A stretch of DNA of 64,000 nt from Diphasiastrum complanatum. Taxonomy: Eukaryota; Streptophyta; Lycopodiopsida; Lycopodiales; Lycopodiaceae. A program made the translations under genes and the position numbers. Shown one piece after another: positions 29,796 to 40,627 of the stretch (position 1 is its first letter; every line of letters begins with the position of its first letter). The stretch is taken from positions 18,122,668 to 18,186,667 of the forward strand of contig CM055111.1 in the NCBI GenBank assembly GCA_029204225.1, read 5' to 3'. The notes under the pieces are model-generated. The model saw only the letters and a program-made list of their open reading frames with translations, was not told the DNA's origin and searched no databases.

Positions 29796-32700
29796 GGCAA
29801 ATTCAAGGGCAAAGGTAAAGGCAAAGGGAAATGGTCCAAAGGTGGTAACTTTGATCATGATGATCACTCTTCCTCTTCCTCTTCTACTAAGAACAATAAG
29901 TCAAAGTTCAAGTGCTTTTATTGTGGGATAAAAGGTCATTTTGCAAATGAATGTTATAAGAAGAAAAGAGAGCAAGGAGAGAGGCAAGGAAATCTTACAA
30001 TAGATGAGGAAGAACATAACACATGTGAATCACTTGTTATGACTTCAAGTTTGTTAGCCAACATAGATGATAATGATCCTTGGTGGATTGATAGTGGAGC
30101 CTCATCTCACATGACAAGACATAAGGAATATTTTACATCCTTATTGTCTTATGAGGGAGAAGGTAACATCATCTACACTGCAAATGATGGTCAATGTGAC
30201 ATCAAAGGCATAGGCACTATTCCTATTTCCCTTTCAACACATAGGAAAGCAAATCTTGAAAATGTTTTGTACATTCCTTCAATCACTAAGAATTTGCTTA
30301 GTGTAAGTCAAATGATTGACAAAGGACTTGATGTGGAGTTCATTGGAGATGCATGTTTGATAAGTAAATGTGGATCCTTGATTGCTCAAGGTAGGAGGCA
30401 TGGTAAACTTTTCAAGCTTGATGCATGTGTGATCTCTAATCATGAAGGATGTATGGCTAGGGAGCAATTGACAAACCAAGAAGTTTGGCACAAGAGGTTG
30501 GGCCATCCCAACTTCAAATCTTTGGAGGTAATGGCAAAGAAAGAGCTTGTTCTTGGTCTCCCTAAAAGTCTTGTTGCAAACAATAGTGTTTGTGAACATT
30601 GTGCCTTGTCCAAATCTCATAGACTTGCTTATTCTAGATCTACTTCTAGATCTAAAGAAGCTTTTCAACTTGTGTATTCTGATATTCATTCTTCTAGTAC
30701 AACTAGCAATGGTGGGGCAAAGATGTATGCAACTTTCATTGATGACTTTAGTAGGTATACTTGGATCTATCTTCTTAAAAGTAAGGATGAAGTGTTTGCT
30801 GCATTTGTCAAGTTCAAGAATGAAATGGAAAACCAATTCAATACAAAGATCAAATGCTTAAGATCTGATAATGGAGGGGAATACACCTCAAATAGGTTCA
30901 AAGACTTTTGTATAGCACATGGGATTAAGAGGGAGATGTCTAGTCCTAGGACTCCACAACAGAATGGAGTGGCCGAGAGGAAGAATAGAACCCTTTGTGA
31001 ATGTGCCAAGGCAATGAGACTACATGCTAATCTTGCTAAGTCTTTTTGGGGGGAAGCTTTAGCATGTGCTAACTATCTATGTAATAGATGGACAAGTTCT
31101 TCCTTGGATGGTAAAACTCCTCATGAGGTTCTTTATGGTAGAAGGCCGAGTGTCAAGCATTGTAGGATCTTTGGATGTACATGTTTTGTCAATATCACAC
31201 TTGATGATAGAACTAAAGAAGATCCTTCATCAAAGAAGGGTGTGTTTGTTGGCTATAGTGAAGTAAGCAAGGCTTACAAAGTGTACATTCCTTCTACAAA
31301 GAAAGTTGTCATAAGTAGGGATGTCATCTTTCATGAAGAGAATGTTTCCAATGTTGTTGATGTTGATGTTGATGTGCCTACTAATCATCATGATGTGCAA
31401 GATGTCTTGGATGAAGATGGAGATGCCACTCCAAAGCAAACTTCAAGGAAGACTCAAAGGCAAAGGGCTAAGCCATCAAGGCTAACCTATGATGAAAAAG
31501 GAAAGCAAGTGGTGGACAACTCTAACCTTGCTTTTCTTACCTCTTTTGATGAACCAACTTGTGTAGGTGAAGCAATTCAAAAGAAGGAATGGATCCAAGC
31601 CATGGATCATGAGCATCAAGCACTCATCAAAAGCAACACATGGAGGTTGGTAAAGCTTCCAAAGGACAAGAAGGCAATTGGTTGTAAGTGGATCTTCAAG
31701 ATCAAGACAAATCAAGATGGATCAATCAACAAGTACAAGGCAAGGTTGGTGGCAAAGGGGTATGCTCAAGAATATGGTATTGACTATGATGAGACCTTTG
31801 CACCCGTGGCAAAGATGGTAACTATTCGAATCCTAATCTCTCTTGCAACTCTTTATGATTGGGATATGTGGCAAATGGATGTTACTAATGCCTTCTTGAA
31901 TGGTGATCTTGAAGAAGATATTTACATGGAGCAACCCGAGGGCTATGTTTCACATGATGAGCCTAATCATGTGTGCTATCTTCAAAAGAGTTTGTATGGG
32001 CTAAAGCAAGCACCAAGGAGTTGGTATGCTAAGCTCAATTCCTTCTTACTTTCTCAAAACTTTGTTATGAGTGAATATGATCATTCTCTCTACTTTAGAT
32101 TGAATGAAAATGATATCACTTTACTTTTGATCTATGTTGATGACATTATCTTAAGTGGTGGTAACAATCTAGATATAGATGAAATCAAGATGGCACTCAA
32201 AAGAGAGTTTGAAATTCAAGATCTTGGTAAACTTCATTATATCTTAGGAATAGAGATTATTAGAACTTCTAAATCTACATTCATATGTCAAGAAAAGTAT
32301 GTTAACTCTATTCTAAAAAGGTTTCATATGGAAGATTGTAAAGTTGTTTCTACTCCTATGGAATCAAATGTAAAGCTAACTACAAGAAGTAATGAAAGAT
32401 CCTTCAAGGACATTACTCTCTATAGAAAGCTAATAGGATCTCTTATATGGTTAACCATCACAAGACCTGATCTAATCTTTGTGGTTGGTAAACTAAGTCA
32501 ATTTATGCAAGATCCTAGTGAGGCTCATTGGAAGCTAGGAAAGAGAGTACTTAGATACATCTCGGGATCTAGAGATTTTGGCATCTTGTATGGAGGTACT
32601 ACACCTAACCTTTGTGGATTTTCAGATTCAGATTTTGCAGGTGATCAAATGGATAGGAAGTCAACAAGTGCCTTTGCAATCTATCTTGGAGATGGAGTGG

Positions 32701-32924
32701 TCTCATGGCTATCAAAGAAGCAACCAACTATCTCTCTATCTTCCACCGAAGCTGAGTACAAGGCATTAACAACATGCACCAAGGAGATTCTTTGGATCAA
32801 GAGGATGTTATTGGATCTTCACTTGCTGGAACCAGAGAAGACTCCAATCATACTTTGTGATAACCTTTCAGCCCAAAGCTTGGCAAGCAATCCTGTTTTT
32901 TCATGCAAGGAGCAAGCACATTGA
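29796..32924 (+). CDS. Pol of element F (zinc knuckle to RNase H)
   Basis: Open for more than 1,000 codons. It holds a basic 'KGKGKGKWSKGG', zinc knuckle CFYCGIKGHFANEC, retropepsin 'WWIDSGASSHMT' (about 30080-30115), integrase 'HKRLGHPN', 'CALSKSHRLAYS' and 'RSDNGGEY...TPQQNGVAERKNRT', reverse transcriptase 'MDVTNAFLNGDLEEDIYMEQ' and YVDDIILSGG, and RNase H 'SDSDFAGDQMDRKSTS' and 'SSTEAEYKAL'. An extra T in a T-run at about 32896-32901 shifts the frame, so the last RNase H part is read from 32857 in another frame. The first internal ATG is at 30039; the true start is lost with gag. Confidence 0.9.
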   Translation, partial: GKFKGKGKGKGKWSKGGNFDHDDHSSSSSSTKNNKSKFKCFYCGIKGHFANECYKKKREQGERQGNLTIDEEEHNTCESLVMTSSLLANIDDNDPWWIDSGASSHMTRHKEYFTSLLSYEGEGNIIYTANDGQCDIKGIGTIPISLSTHRKANLENVLYIPSITKNLLSVSQMIDKGLDVEFIGDACLISKCGSLIAQGRRHGKLFKLDACVISNHEGCMAREQLTNQEVWHKRLGHPNFKSLEVMAKKELVLGLPKSLVANNSVCEHCALSKSHRLAYSRSTSRSKEAFQLVYSDIHSSSTTSNGGAKMYATFIDDFSRYTWIYLLKSKDEVFAAFVKFKNEMENQFNTKIKCLRSDNGGEYTSNRFKDFCIAHGIKREMSSPRTPQQNGVAERKNRTLCECAKAMRLHANLAKSFWGEALACANYLCNRWTSSSLDGKTPHEVLYGRRPSVKHCRIFGCTCFVNITLDDRTKEDPSSKKGVFVGYSEVSKAYKVYIPSTKKVVISRDVIFHEENVSNVVDVDVDVPTNHHDVQDVLDEDGDATPKQTSRKTQRQRAKPSRLTYDEKGKQVVDNSNLAFLTSFDEPTCVGEAIQKKEWIQAMDHEHQALIKSNTWRLVKLPKDKKAIGCKWIFKIKTNQDGSINKYKARLVAKGYAQEYGIDYDETFAPVAKMVTIRILISLATLYDWDMWQMDVTNAFLNGDLEEDIYMEQPEGYVSHDEPNHVCYLQKSLYGLKQAPRSWYAKLNSFLLSQNFVMSEYDHSLYFRLNENDITLLLIYVDDIILSGGNNLDIDEIKMALKREFEIQDLGKLHYILGIEIIRTSKSTFICQEKYVNSILKRFHMEDCKVVSTPMESNVKLTTRSNERSFKDITLYRKLIGSLIWLTITRPDLIFVVGKLSQFMQDPSEAHWKLGKRVLRYISGSRDFGILYGGTTPNLCGFSDSDFAGDQMDRKSTSAFAIYLGDGVVSWLSKKQPTISLSSTEAEYKALTTCTKEILWIKRMLLDLHLLEPEKTPIILCDNLSAQSLASNPVFSCKEQAH

Positions 32925-33120
32925 GATTGCTCACCATTTTGTGAGAGATCAAGTCATTGCCAAAGAGGTGGAGCTTCAACATGTCTCTTCAAAGGAGTGT
33001 GTGGCTGATATCTTCACCAAACCATTGGGAAAGGACCTATATTTAATGCATAGATCTAATCTTGGAATGTGCTCAAAGACTATGTTGAAACTAGCATCCA
33101 ATGTTGAAGAGGGAGTGTGA
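32857..33120 (+). pseudogene. RNase H tail of element F
   Basis: The frame after the T-run shift: 'ARSKHIEIAHHFVRDQV', 'LQHVSSKECVADIFTKPLGK' and 'NVEEGV', with the stop inside the 3' LTR start (33118-33120). It supplies the last RNase H residues separated from the main frame. Confidence 0.85.
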
Positions 33121-33499
33121 AAATTGTCAACATTTCCTAGCTAGTTTGAGGCCTAAATTGGCTAAAATTGTAAATAGTTTTGGTTCTGGAGTTTCACGTG
33201 TGAACCAGGCCACAATGTTTTTATTTACTGTATTTTTTCAGTATGATGAAGTGTCAAACTTCATACCCTTCAAAATGAGACCATTTTGATGTATTTTGGT
33301 CATATAAGCCATTTTTAGCTATTTTTCCTATATAGGGAATATCTAGGGTCAAGTACCTTCTAGAGAGAGGAGAGAGAGTCATCTTCCTCATCCATAAATA
33401 GTAGGGAAGTCGTGGAAAACAGGTTGGAGAAACCTTTTGTATGCTTCATTGAGATCAATAGATCATTGTCATTGTTTCTTCCTCCATTGAGAGCATTGA
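33116..33499 (+). repeat. Truncated 3' LTR of element F
   Basis: Matches 28287-28670 and then changes, at AGCATTG, into transporter-gene sequence. The palindrome is shortened by two bases (TTTCACGTGTGAA near 33194). Confidence 0.92.
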
Positions 33500-34200
33500 A
33501 TGCAAAGCGTTTAAATGTCGTTCAGTTAGCCGTATTAACTGTCCTCAACGCTTTTTGGGAGATATGCAATCTATGCACTAGTTCTGGTGATTGGGGCTTA
33601 GATTCCACAACCCTAGCTCAACAGTTACCATGGTTTCCATTGATCTACAATGGTCTCGTCTGTGATGGACTTTGCAGCTATTGGAAATACGAGCTTTGCG
33701 TGGTGTGAATGCATCCGTCACCACTTTCATTTACATGACTATTCCAGTCTGGGGTGCACTTTTCTCTACACTTCTCCGACACAAATCTGCAAACGGTCCT
33801 GAACTTTTGGGAGGACCGATGGTTCTGCTAGCAACCATGTGGACCAACAAAATGACATCTCGAAAACCTACCAATCGCTCTCAATTGTACCAAACAGATC
33901 TGGGCCTTAAGATACAGAAGAGAGAAGGAATTTTTGCCAGAATCTTTCCAGACCAGATCATGGCTATTTGATGAAAAATGTCCTGGTATCGACCCTCCTC
34001 AGTACAGAATTGTGCCGAGCCGAATCATAGCCCTACTTAGCTCTAACTTTAAGATTTTAACAAAACGAGATTAAGAATAATGCACGAGAATAAGAGAGAA
34101 AATGTCACAAGAGGTTATCCATTGCTTTCATTCCCAGCAAGACGTGTTCGCGCCAACTAATTGAGTCTTTTTGTGAAGCATACGTCTTTTTAGCATCAGA
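33500..34200 (+). pseudogene. EamA/DMT transporter pseudogene, partial copy of 51575-53040
   Basis: Aligns with the gene at 51436-52335 from 'AKRLNAIQSAVL' on ('AKRLNVVQLAVLTVLNAFWE' here). Four hydrophobic segments of the C-terminal EamA half are recognisable. A shift near 33680 splits it ('LCSYWKYELCVV' stop, then 'RALRGVNASVTTFIYMTIPV' in the next frame). After 'ENVLxSTLLS' at about 33995-34005 it jumps to sequence matching 52815 onward, so roughly 700 bases are missing, with 'cagt(a/g)c' at the junction. The 5' end is cut by element F. Confidence 0.85.
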
Positions 34201-35584
34201 TCTTATGCTACGTTTATGCTTTTCTATTACAAGTAAGTTTTGTATAAGCATGGTTATTTTACAGTATTTATATTGTTATGGTATGGGGATTTTTTTTGGG
34301 GTGGAGAGGAGTTTTGCAATGCTCTTCCGCCTAGGCATAAAGAAAGGCCCTTCCCTATTGTCAAATAAGCGAGAAGTATTTTGTTTATTTTAAAATTTCA
34401 AAAAATTGTAGTGACAATTTGCACAAATTTTTGTATGAAAGGGTATGTGCAAAAAAGGTTGTGATATTGTGAACATTGTTATTTCAAAAAATTGCATTCG
34501 ATATGGACTTAGTAATCTCTTTGTTAATCAAAACTCTAATTTCATAATAGGTAGAAAATTGTGGAGAATTTGGGTTACGGTTGCAAGTGTGTGTCCTTGG
34601 AGAGAGAGACTTACTTGGGCTTGGGACTTGACACTTTGCAAGTAAATGTGTGCGAGTTATGCGAGCTTATGATTTGCTAAATCACATATTTTAACAATCT
34701 CCAAATTGTTGGATATTTTGTTTGTTGAAAATGAATTGCACAGTTAGACTCATTTACAAATATATATTTGTATTGATAATGTTGCATATTATAGAGATGT
34801 GAAATAGCATAAATATAACATCATTTGTAATCATATTCTACATTTCTAAGTTGCATTCAAACAACCCAATGAAGTTTGAAATTCTATTTATTAAGCTTGA
34901 ATTCAAAAAGAGGAGCAGACATAGTCGTTTGATTAACAACCAACAACCTTAAGATGTCAAGACCTTGACATCACATAGAACAACTCTTGTTAACTTAGTA
35001 TTGGTTGGTAAATAAACATCTCTTCATTCACATCGAAGCCTTTTAATCTCAAGTAAACATAATATATTTGCTTACATTTGGTGTATTTTTGTTTGATTTT
35101 CTATTAATCCATTTGAAATCATAATATTGTATGTCATCCCAGTTGCATCACTATCAAAACTTTCAATGACATACAAATCGAACAAACTTGATATTTGTCT
35201 CATCTTGTTTCGATTACGACCATTACCAACTTGTTGTTTTGATATGTGTGGACTTGGATTAGGTACAATTGTAATGTTGTCATTAGGATCCAAGGAAGCC
35301 TCTGGCTCATTCTAACATAATGTTTCAATTAGAATTTGCTTCAAATAGGAACAAAGATCATGCTACACAATAACACAGACAGAAAACACTTTCCACACCA
35401 AGCTCACGTAGCAACTGTATTTCTCAAATTGAAAATACACTATACATATAGTTCTTCACTCAGGCAACCCATGCATGACGGGTTGTCGTTGACAGGACGC
35501 GTGTCCCATCGCCTCGTGGCGAAGCCAACTGATCCTTATCTACTGATAGGACCCACGGTACAGTAACACAGTGATTCTACTTTA
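34201..35584. other. Stretch without a recognised gene
   Basis: Mostly AT-rich non-coding sequence. A minus-strand open frame at 35293-35072 (starting 'MDPNDNITIVPNPSPHISKQ') has exon-like composition but no recognised domain. The part at 35450-35584 could be the start of a family D 3' LTR on the minus strand (purine-rich 'aagggagagagt' at about 35592-35603), but no second LTR was found. Confidence 0.4.
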
Positions 35585-36702
35585 ATTCTAACTCTCTCCC
35601 TTAAAGTAGAGTCTACTTTCTATACAATCATATACATAGTTTTAAAGTCAACAAACTTTAAGTACATAAAGCTTTGATTTCAAGTTATCAAACTTTTTTC
35701 TAACAAGTGGCTTAGTGAAAATATCAGCTAGTTATTCATTCATACTACAATGAATAACATGAATTTCACGACTCAATAGCCTCACACGTATAAAGTGATA
35801 CTAAATCTCAATGTGTTTGGTTCTCGTATGGAACACTAGATTCTTTGCTAGCTGAATGCCACTCTGACTGTCGCTATGTATAGTTCTGGGATTCTCCTGT
35901 TTCATGCCAATTTCTTCCAAGATTTGCCTCAACCATATAGCTGCTTGTGCTGCACTACACATTGCCTTACTGCTTCTGTGGTGGATAAAGAAAATGTACT
36001 TTGCTTTTTGCTAGACCAGGAAAAGCAACTACCCCAAAGCTGGAATACATACCCTGTGGTGGATCTACGATCATCATAGTCACCTCCCCAATCCGCATCC
36101 ATATGGTCACATAACTCAGGTAAACCCTCATGCTTCCTGTAAGCCAAGACATAATCTAAAGTGCCTTTGACATAACGCAAAATGCGCTTAGCTGCCTTCC
36201 AATGCATTTTCGTAGGTGCTACCATAAATTGACTTACAATACCAACAACATAGCATATATCTGGTCTAGTCGTGGTAAGGTAAATCAAGCTCCCTACTAA
36301 CTGCCTATACAGCGTAGCATCAAATGGCTGTGACTTGTCAAGATGAGAAAGCTTTTTACCTAGTTCAATAGGAGTGTTCACTGACTTGCAATCCTTCAAC
36401 CTGAACCTATGTAACAACTCTCTAACATACTTCACCTGTGCTAAACCCAATTCATGTCCTTTTTGCCACACCTCCACTCCAAGGCAATAATGCATTAGGC
36501 TGAGATCTGTCATCTCGAATTGTTTCATGAGGTCTTTCTTGATCATGTCTATCATCTCTTGATTATTTTCCGTGATAATCAAGTCATCAACATAAAGAGC
36601 AATCAAAGCAACCATATCATCAAAGCATAAGACATAAAGATTTGGATCAGAATGTGTTCTTACCATCCCCTTAGAATGAAAGTAGGCATCAATGCTGCTA
36701 TA
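35585..36702 (-). pseudogene. Copia relic D, right copy: reverse transcriptase end and RNase H
   Basis: From 36666 to 35929 the frame is open: 'YVDDLIITENNQEMIDMIKK', 'MTDLSLMHYCLGVEVW', 'LYRQLVGSLIYLTTTRPDI' and RNase H 'DADWGGDYDDRRSTTGYVF' and 'WSSKKQSTFSLSTTEA'. The end ('HTRTKHIEIQYHFIR', 'LADIFTKPL') is readable with shifts to about 35700. A stop at 36666-36700 separates it from the upstream reverse transcriptase part. Confidence 0.88.
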
Positions 36703-37314
36703 TCATGCACGTGGTGCCTGTTTAAGACCATAAAGCGCTTTCTTCAAGCGACATACTTTATTCTCCTGTCCTTTCGCGACAAAGTCTTCAGGTTGATCTA
36801 TGAACACCTCTTCTTCTAACTCACCATTTAGAAAAGTAGATTTCACATCCATCTGATGCAAAGGCCAATCAAAATGTGAAGCTAAAGCAACAAGTAGACG
36901 TAGAGTATTCCACTTACATACTGGCACAAAGGTCCCCTCATAGTCGATCCATTTACTTTGTGCATACCCTTTGATCACCAATCTTGCTTTGTGCTTTGCT
37001 ATACTTCCATCTGTATGGTACTTAGTCCTGTATACCCATTTACAACCAATGGGTTTCTTGCCAACTGGTGGTTTCACTAAGTCCCATGTGTAATGCTTAG
37101 CAATTGACTCCATCTCCTCTCCCATGTCCTTGACCCAAATGTCATGATCCTTCGTTTCACCAAAAGTCGAAGGTTCTTTGCGTTGAATAATGCTAGATAA
37201 GAGAGCATAATTTGCTTCATACCTTTCAGGTTGTGTCTTCTCTCTTGTTGATCTTCGTAGCTCTCCCTGGCTAGATGATCTCGGAAAGTCATCCATGTCA
37301 CGGTTCTCCAACAA
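36703..37314 (-). pseudogene. Copia relic D, right copy: reverse transcriptase N-terminal part
   Basis: Linker 'GELRRSTREKTQPERYEANY', then 'MEPPVGKKPIGCKWVYRTKY'-type sequence (here with VKPPVGKKPIG), 'LHQMDVKSTFLNGELEEEVF' and 'YGLKQAPRA'. It is intact over 200 codons but out of frame with both neighbours. The matching left copy is 5333-5949. Confidence 0.88.
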
Positions 37315-38144
37315 TCTCTCAAACCACTTAGGGAGCTTTCTGTCGGGTGATCGGCTTCCTGGTGAAAATGTATCCCACGGTACATCTTTCTCCTTGCATT
37401 TGTCACCTGCAACTTCAATCCTTCTTGCACCAGAGAGTTTGTCCCTACCTCTCCAACCTGTTGAGGTTGAGTAGTAGTATCTTGAGGTGTATCCTTGTGT
37501 CCATCACTGGGAAAGTCAATAAATAGATCATCATCACTAGGAAAGTCAATAAATGGATCATCATCAAGAGGTATCCTCACTATACCATCTTTCCCACTGG
37601 ATGTGTCTCTCTTCTCAGCATCCTCGTCTTCATACATCTTAGATTCATCAAAGATGACATCACGACTGACATGTATTTTGTTCTCCACTGGATCAAAACA
37701 TCTATAGCCCTTCACACGATCATCATGTCCTAGGAATATACACTTGACAGCTTTCACATCAAGCTTACGTCTCTCTTCCTTAGGAATGTGTACAAAGGCC
37801 TTACATCCAAAGATTCGCAAGTGGTTTACCTTTGGCTACTTCTTCGTGAATGCCTCCTCAAGTGTTATCTTTGGTATGGCAATGGTAGGACTTCTATTTT
37901 GAAGATAGACTGCTGTACTACATGCTTCTGACCAAAAATATTTTGGTAGTTTCATCTCAGCTAGCATAGATCTAGCACTTTCCACAATCGTACAATTCTT
38001 GCACCCAGCTATACCATTGAGTGCAGGAGTATGAGCTTGCGTAAATTGTCTTTTGATTCCACATTTATCACAAAAATCATTGAAGTCATTAGACTTATAC
38101 TCACCTCCACTATCTGATCTTAGAGCTTTGATCTTCCTACATGT
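37077..38144 (-). pseudogene. Copia relic D, right copy: integrase C-terminal part and linker
   Basis: From 38144 to 37830 the integrase core is readable with stops ('LRSDSGGEYKSNDFNDFC', 'FWSEACSTAVYLQNRSP'). From 37820 it is open: 'MRIFGCKAFVHIPKEERRKL', 'GYRCFDPVENKIHVSRDVIF', then an Asp-rich linker containing an 'IDFPSDD' repeat. The final part is out of frame. Confidence 0.85.
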
Positions 38145-38876
38145 CTAATTTTCGACCAATGCTTTGAAGCTCTTGAAATTGTCAAATGCATCCGATTTCT
38201 TCTTCAAGAAGTAAATCCACATCTTACGTGACATATCATCAATAAAGGTCATGAAATAGAAGGCTTTACCTAAGGACATAGTCCTCATAGGCCCGCATAA
38301 ATCTATGTGGATCAAATCCAGGATGTTCTTTGCTCTAGCAACGCCACCTTTATTGAACTTCTCTCGATGCTGCTTCCCATACACACATGATTCACACATC
38401 GACTTCAAGTGGTCTTCTATCATAGGCAATCCTCTCACCATTTCCAGTTTCCTCATCAAACTGAGGGTTCCTAAGTGACCAAGCCTCTTATGCCACAGTT
38501 CAGTTTGTGATGGAATGGATGAGACAAGTCCATGTTGCCCCTTGATTGTAGCATTCAACCTATACAATTTAGTGTTGGGCTCTCTTATACCATCCGCAAT
38601 AACTTTGACCTTTTGGTTCACATCCTTCACAAAGCAACGATCATGGGCAAATTCTACTTTCAACTTTTGATCAGTAATAACACCAACGAAAAGTAGATTT
38701 TTCTTCAAACCTGGTACGTAAAGTACCTCCCTGATCATCCTGCTTTTGTCATCAGGTAGTTGGATTGAAGCGGTGCCTATCCCCTTGATCTTGCACACAT
38801 CACCATTTGCTTGTGAGACAGATGTTCCATTATCCAACACTTTCAAGCTATTGAACCAATCCTTGTTACCTGTCAT
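38145..38876 (-). pseudogene. Copia relic D, right copy: protease and integrase N-terminal part
   Basis: Open 243 codons. 'DSRATRHMTGNKDWFNS' around 38870 is the protease active site, with its glycine replaced by arginine. Then 'EVLYVPGLKKNLLFVGVITD', the integrase zinc region 'ELWHKRLGHLG' and 'CESCVYGKQHREKF', and 'IHIDLCGPM' with 'FMTFIDDMSRKMWIYFLKKK'. Confidence 0.88.
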
Positions 38877-39445
38877 GTGTCTTGTGGCTCTTGAGTCAAT
38901 ATATCATGCTTGATCATCTTGATTAGATGACAATACTGATATGAAGATGCTAGAGTCTTCAATCTCACCCTCATCGACAAGGTTAGCTTGCTTTGGTTTT
39001 CCCTTGTCTGATTCTGCCAGGAATTTTTGACATTCACTCTTCCAATGGCCCTTTTTACCACAATGGAAGCACTTGCCCTTCTTCTTGGTCTTGCTAGGAG
39101 ATCTCTCATCCTCTAAGTCTTGGCGAATTGCTGCTTAGACTTCTTCTTGCCCTTGCCCTTGCCTTGTTTTTGGCATGTCGCAAGTGCCTGATCATCAGTG
39201 TTTTGACGTCTAGCTTTCACCATTTCTCGCCGTTGCTCTTCCTGCATCAAGATTCTTATGAGCTCGTCAAAGGTTGGCAATCTTTCTCTTGATGTTATTC
39301 CACTCACAAACATCTGATAGGGTTCTACAATGCCACACAATGCATTTCGAATGGAAGGTGCATGTAATAAGGTAAAATTTGGTGCACGTAAAAAGATTTT
39401 GCCATAATTTTGCTCCCACACATTCTGTCGTGGAGGCAACACCAT
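38873..39445 (-). pseudogene. Copia relic D, right copy: gag fragment with zinc knuckle
   Basis: 39445-39113: 'GIVEPYQMFVSGITSRERLP' and 'LIRILMQEEQRREMVKARRQ', the second half of gag. At 39075-39030 CFHCGKKGHWKSEC is readable in a frame different from the longest open one. The gag N-terminus, PBS and 5' LTR are missing; sequence beyond 39445 is unrelated. Confidence 0.8.
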
Positions 39446-39682
39446 TCTCTTTATTAAAAAGTTAAAACTGAGATTAAGATAAAAGAAAGAGGAGGTTTCA
39501 CATAATCCACTACACTTTTTTTATTTAGATTGGAGTTTTCCCATTGATAGATTGGTAAAATAAGGGCCTTCCCCTTTCATTCTTATTTTGAGTTCTGAAC
39601 ATGTGGGCCTATAGAATAGAATGCTGTAAATAGTTCACCAAGTTTACACATGAAGTACAAGGCCCTTACATCTCAACAATAT
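39446..39682. other. Spacer between D and E in the right block
   Basis: About 240 bases without a recognised feature; absent from the left block. Confidence 0.6.
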
Positions 39683-40627
39683 AACAACCAAGGTTTGAGT
39701 ATTTGTGGGCTTGACCACAATAAACAACTATATCCAACTCACACCACTATGAACTTTCTTTTTTAGCAAGAAAAAGATTGGATGTTTAGTAGCCCGCTGA
39801 AGAGCATGTGCTTGTGAAAGAAGTCAAGTTGCTTATCTTTTTCATCATAAGTGAGTCTCAAAGGTTGTTGCCCTTGCCTTGATGTTTGGCTTTTGATTTG
39901 CAGTAGGCTCTTCAATATCAACATCCAAAGTATCATCAAGAATGTAGATCCAACATACACACCACCACTTGAAGACACTTTTGGAAAGTTTCCCTCATAA
40001 AAAATGACATCTCTTCCAATGACCACTTTCTTAGTTGAAGGAATCAAATCTTTGTAAGCCTTGCTCACCTCACTTTAACCAACAAAAATATTTTTTCTTG
40101 AAGATGGATCCTCCTTTGTCCTATCATCAAGAGTGATATTGATATAGCAAATGCATCCAAAAGTTACAGATGGAAGGAAGGGTGGTAGTGACAACGGTAG
40201 ATGGTGTGGGCGATAGGCATGAGAATGGATGTAGATGTATGATGAGAGGTTGGTTGAAGAAGGAGACTGATTTCCCAATGCTTGTGTTTCCCTTTCTGAA
40301 GGATCTTCGTCATGACTGGGGTACTTCTTCTGATTGAGTCTCTTTGGATTACCCATCTGCCTTCTTTAGTCTTGTCTTTTTCATATTAGACTTGTGACCT
40401 TGGCTGTCGATCTTGCTGATGTTGTTGCTGGCAGCGCAACTGCTCCAGTGGATCCAAGCAGATCCACTCTCTCCCCCCCAAAAAAATCTGTTGGTGGGGA
40501 TGTTGTTGCTGGTAACTGTTCATGCTTAGGATTGGATTGGTGTGGGTGGAAACGTAGTTGAAACTCATTGAACATGCGACTGGACTAAAGATTGAATAAA
40601 TTTTAACTAAATTTGTTTTGATCTTGC
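39683..40627 (-). pseudogene. Mosaic segment E, right copy
   Basis: Same composition and order as 11815-12758, including the 'MGNPKRLN' stretch joined to 'FGCICYINITLDDRTKEDPS' and the stop after 'IFVG'. It differs by a few per cent by eye, including short deletions in the linker near 39885 and 39945. It ends where non-homologous sequence starts at about 40628. Confidence 0.75.

Larger units (their letters stand above)
28287..33499 (+). mobile_element. Copia element F, 3' LTR truncated
   Basis: 5' LTR 28287-28941 (655 bp), PBS 28942-28953, pol with one late frameshift, and a 3' LTR that starts at 33116 and stops after 384 bp at a junction with unrelated DNA. In the shared part the LTRs differ by about two changes, so insertion was recent. 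The N-terminal gag is deleted (see 28954-29795). No target duplication can be checked because the right end is lost. Inserted in the gypsy integrase. Confidence 0.92.

Noticed and set aside
30279-31715. Minus-strand open frames of up to 185 codons opposite element F
   Set aside because: Antisense shadows of integrase and reverse transcriptase.
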